From: Candidatus Nitrosopumilus sp.
GTDB taxonomy: Archaea; Thermoproteota; Nitrososphaeria; Nitrososphaerales; Nitrosopumilaceae
Direction: 5' to 3'
Assembly (NCBI GenBank): GCA_016784625.1
Contig: JADHUF010000045.1
Location: 1 to 7,999, forward strand
Length of the DNA: 7,999 nucleotides
How positions within the stretch are numbered: the first letter of the stretch is position 1; each line of letters begins with the position of its first letter. Positions 6,576 to 7,999 of this stretch are shown here, one piece after another. The translations under genes were made by a program, and so were the position numbers. Below the pieces are notes generated by a model. It saw only the letters and a list, made by a program, of their open reading frames with translations, was not told the DNA's origin and searched no databases.

Positions 6576-7472
6576 GTGCAAATCGAAGACTACATCAAAG
6601 CAGGGAAGATTGCAGCAGAAGTGAGAGAAATGGTTCGAGTAAAAGACTGGGTTGGAAAAACAGTTTATGAGATTTGTGAATGGGTTGAAGATGAAATAAG
6701 AAAAAGAGGTGCAAAGTGTGCATTTCCAGTCAATACTAGTATTAATGAAGTTGCAGCTCATTATACTGCAGAACCAAATGATCCAATTACAATCAAAGAT
6801 ACAGATTTAGTAAAAATTGATCTAGGTGCACAGATTAATGGGTACATTGCAGATACTGCAGTAACTGTTTGTTATGATGCACAATTTGATGGTTTAGTTC
6901 AAACAGCTGAAGAAGCATTGGGTAATGCAATGTCGATGATAAAATCTGGAGTAAAAGTTAGTGATGTTGGACGAACTATTGAAACTACAATAAAACAAAT
7001 GGGTTTCAAACCAATTGCAAATCTTAGCGGTCACTCACTAGAACAATATACAATACATGCTGGAAAGTCTATTCCAAACATTTGGTCAATTGGTGGATTT
7101 TCACTTTCAGAGAATTCAGCTTATGCATGTGAACCATTTGTGACAACAGAACAAGGTGGAGGCTTTGTCAGAAATGGCCAAATTAAAAATATTTTTGCAA
7201 TAAATTCACGAAAGAAAACAAAAAATGATGAAGCAGATAAACTGCTTGATTTTATTTGGAATAACTTTAACATGTTACCATTTGCATTAAGATGGATTAC
7301 AAAAGATTGGGAAGAAAAAAAGGCAAGAGAATTACTAGATATTTTGATAAAGAAAAAAGCAGTACAAGCATATCCCATTCTAATTGAAGTAAATGAGCAA
7401 AGAGTTGCACAAGCAGAACACACATTTATTCCAAATGAGAATGGAGTAACTGTAACTACTCAGGCTCTATAA
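6576..7472 (+). CDS. map: Methionine aminopeptidase, type II (archaeal)
   Basis: A 298-residue protein, normal for archaeal type II enzymes. It removes the initiator methionine from nascent proteins in the cytoplasm, using two metal ions. The expected active-site set is complete: H62 in AAHYTAEPND, D82 in VKIDLGAQ, D93 in GYIADTAV, H153 in LSGHSLEQY, E186 in ACEPFVT and E281 in QAEHTF. The second histidine, H161, is present in the TIHAGK segment. The helical insertion that marks type II enzymes lies at about residues 212-262. The start is GTG at 6576. The ATG two bases earlier (6574) is out of frame, and there is no in-frame ATG upstream. GAGG 9 nt before GTG supports this choice. The gene diverges from tRNA-Pro (72-bp gap) and converges on the small zinc-ribbon gene, with 13 bp between the stop codons. 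Confidence 0.95.
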   Translation: MQIEDYIKAGKIAAEVREMVRVKDWVGKTVYEICEWVEDEIRKRGAKCAFPVNTSINEVAAHYTAEPNDPITIKDTDLVKIDLGAQINGYIADTAVTVCYDAQFDGLVQTAEEALGNAMSMIKSGVKVSDVGRTIETTIKQMGFKPIANLSGHSLEQYTIHAGKSIPNIWSIGGFSLSENSAYACEPFVTTEQGGGFVRNGQIKNIFAINSRKKTKNDEADKLLDFIWNNFNMLPFALRWITKDWEEKKARELLDILIKKKAVQAYPILIEVNEQRVAQAEHTFIPNENGVTVTTQAL

Positions 7473-7477
7473 AAAAA
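7471..7477 (-). terminator. T7 run, candidate terminator of the DUF1512/zinc-ribbon operon
   Basis: On the minus strand seven T residues begin 8 nt after the TAA of the zinc-ribbon gene (7486-7488), in the gap to the map stop codon and overlapping it. This fits a T-rich archaeal terminator. No hairpin is needed or seen. Confidence 0.45.
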
Positions 7478-7485
7478 TTCAGAAA

Positions 7486-7665
7486 TTATTGTTCAAAGGT
7501 TTCAGCAAATATCTTTTCAATACTAGTCATTCCATCACATGAAGTACATTTTGAGGATTCTGCAAATAAAATATCTCCTTGAACAAATTTTCGTTTTCTT
7601 AGCATCTTACATTTTTTACATTTTTCAATAGTGTATGCAGTTGTAATTTTTTTCTTTGAGAACAT
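7486..7665 (-). CDS. Small zinc-ribbon protein (59 aa), translationally coupled to DUF1512
   Basis: Translating the minus strand from ATG at 7663-7665 gives 59 residues ending in ETFEQ, with TAA at 7486-7488. It is basic at the N-terminus (MFSKKK). It carries C16-X2-C19 (KCKKCK), a basic stretch MLRKRKFVQGD, and C40-X2-C43 (KCTSCD), a zinc-ribbon spacing of C-X2-C-X20-C-X2-C. Its ATG shares one base with the TAA of the upstream gene (TAATG), a classic translational coupling arrangement. There is no signal peptide or membrane helix, so it is probably cytoplasmic. The basic residues suggest nucleic acid or protein binding, but this is inference. I do not recognise a named family. The conserved cysteine pairs, the correct start and the coupling argue strongly that it is a real gene despite its size. 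Confidence 0.8.
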   Translation of the reverse strand: MFSKKKITTAYTIEKCKKCKMLRKRKFVQGDILFAESSKCTSCDGMTSIEKIFAETFEQ

Positions 7666-7999
7666 TATTGAGGCACTCCTGCAGTATTACCTACACCAAT
7701 AATTAGAACAGATTGACCAGGCTTTGTATTTTCTTGAATCATTTCATAGACTTGTAAACGTACATCATCTGCCTGATCTGCAATTTCTTTGCTCATCAAA
7801 GTTATTGCTTCTTTGACTGTTTGTTTTACTACAATGGAAAAAACAGGAATCTTATTGTTAGTTGCAATTGCTTCAATTTCAAATCTTTCAGTTCCAATTC
7901 CACCAATTGCGGCACCAAAACCTTGAGAAACAGATGCAGAGTCCTCGCCTTCCATTTTCAATGCCGCATCAATCATAATTATTGCATCAAGTTTGTTAT
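7665..7999 (-). CDS. DUF1512-type archaeal protein, 5' partial (C-terminal 111 residues)
   Basis: The frame is open to the window edge. The internal ATG at 7974-7976 is not the start: upstream codons continue in frame (NKLDAII just before MIDAALKMEG). The visible part contains IDAALKMEGEDSAS, a glycine-rich GFGAAIGGIG stretch, an IPVFSIVVKQ strand, a long helix with EAITLMSKEI, and a C-terminal VLIIGVGNTAGVPQ. This matches my memory of the C-terminus of archaeal DUF1512 proteins (about 370 residues, function unknown). The GxGNT strand-loop suggests a nucleotide- or phosphate-binding Rossmann-like fold, which is inference. The gene ends in TAA overlapping the ATG of the zinc-ribbon gene, so the two are probably co-translated. 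Confidence 0.7.
   Translation of the reverse strand, partial: NKLDAIIMIDAALKMEGEDSASVSQGFGAAIGGIGTERFEIEAIATNNKIPVFSIVVKQTVKEAITLMSKEIADQADDVRLQVYEMIQENTKPGQSVLIIGVGNTAGVPQ

Noticed and set aside
7121..7423. 100-codon open frame on the minus strand
   Set aside because: It is antisense to map, covering E186 and the type II insertion; its composition is that of a shadow frame.

Overview
The window looks like a piece of a marine ammonia-oxidising archaeon of the Nitrosopumilus type (Thaumarchaeota/Nitrososphaerota). The DNA is strongly AT-rich and coding is dense on both strands. The genes are archaeal: a type II methionine aminopeptidase, Tsr3 with its RLI-like N-terminus, and a DUF1512-type protein. 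Promoters look like archaeal TATA elements, several starts are TTG or GTG, and the exported proteins resemble those of marine thaumarchaea. This assignment rests on recognition, not on a search.

Layout. (1) Positions 1-2084, plus strand: the 3' part of a C-terminally membrane-anchored family 5 (peptide/nickel type) ABC solute-binding protein; its start lies outside the window. (2) Converging on it with a 6-bp tail overlap is tsr3 (2079-2570, minus), an rRNA aminocarboxypropyltransferase. (3) Upstream of tsr3 on the same strand is a 1097-residue secreted protein (2605-5898). It has a signal peptide, a lamin-tail domain, seven Ig-like modules and a C-terminal module with a cysteine pair. (4) At 5839-6045, around the start and promoter of that gene, there is an unusual cluster of TAGGAAT/ATTCCTA inverted repeats. 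(5) 6043-6291, minus: a small two-helix membrane protein with a C-terminal zinc ribbon. (6) 6430-6503, minus: tRNA-Pro(UGG). (7) 6576-7472, plus: methionine aminopeptidase, divergent from the tRNA. (8) 7486-7665 and 7665-7999, minus: a 59-residue zinc-ribbon protein whose ATG overlaps the stop codon of the upstream DUF1512-type gene, which runs off the window.

How the genes relate. Most neighbours share no evident pathway. tsr3, tRNA-Pro and map serve translation and protein maturation. The solute-binding protein and the lamin-tail protein face outward. The only pair with strong evidence of joint expression is DUF1512 plus the zinc ribbon (TAATG overlap). No mobile element, CRISPR array, phage gene or defence system was seen. 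No stretch longer than 300 bases lacks a gene. The longest gap, 6292-6429, holds only the tRNA 3' flank and a possible promoter for the small membrane protein.

The best leads for something new are the inverted-repeat cluster at the start of the large surface protein, the coupled DUF1512/zinc-ribbon pair, and the surface protein itself.
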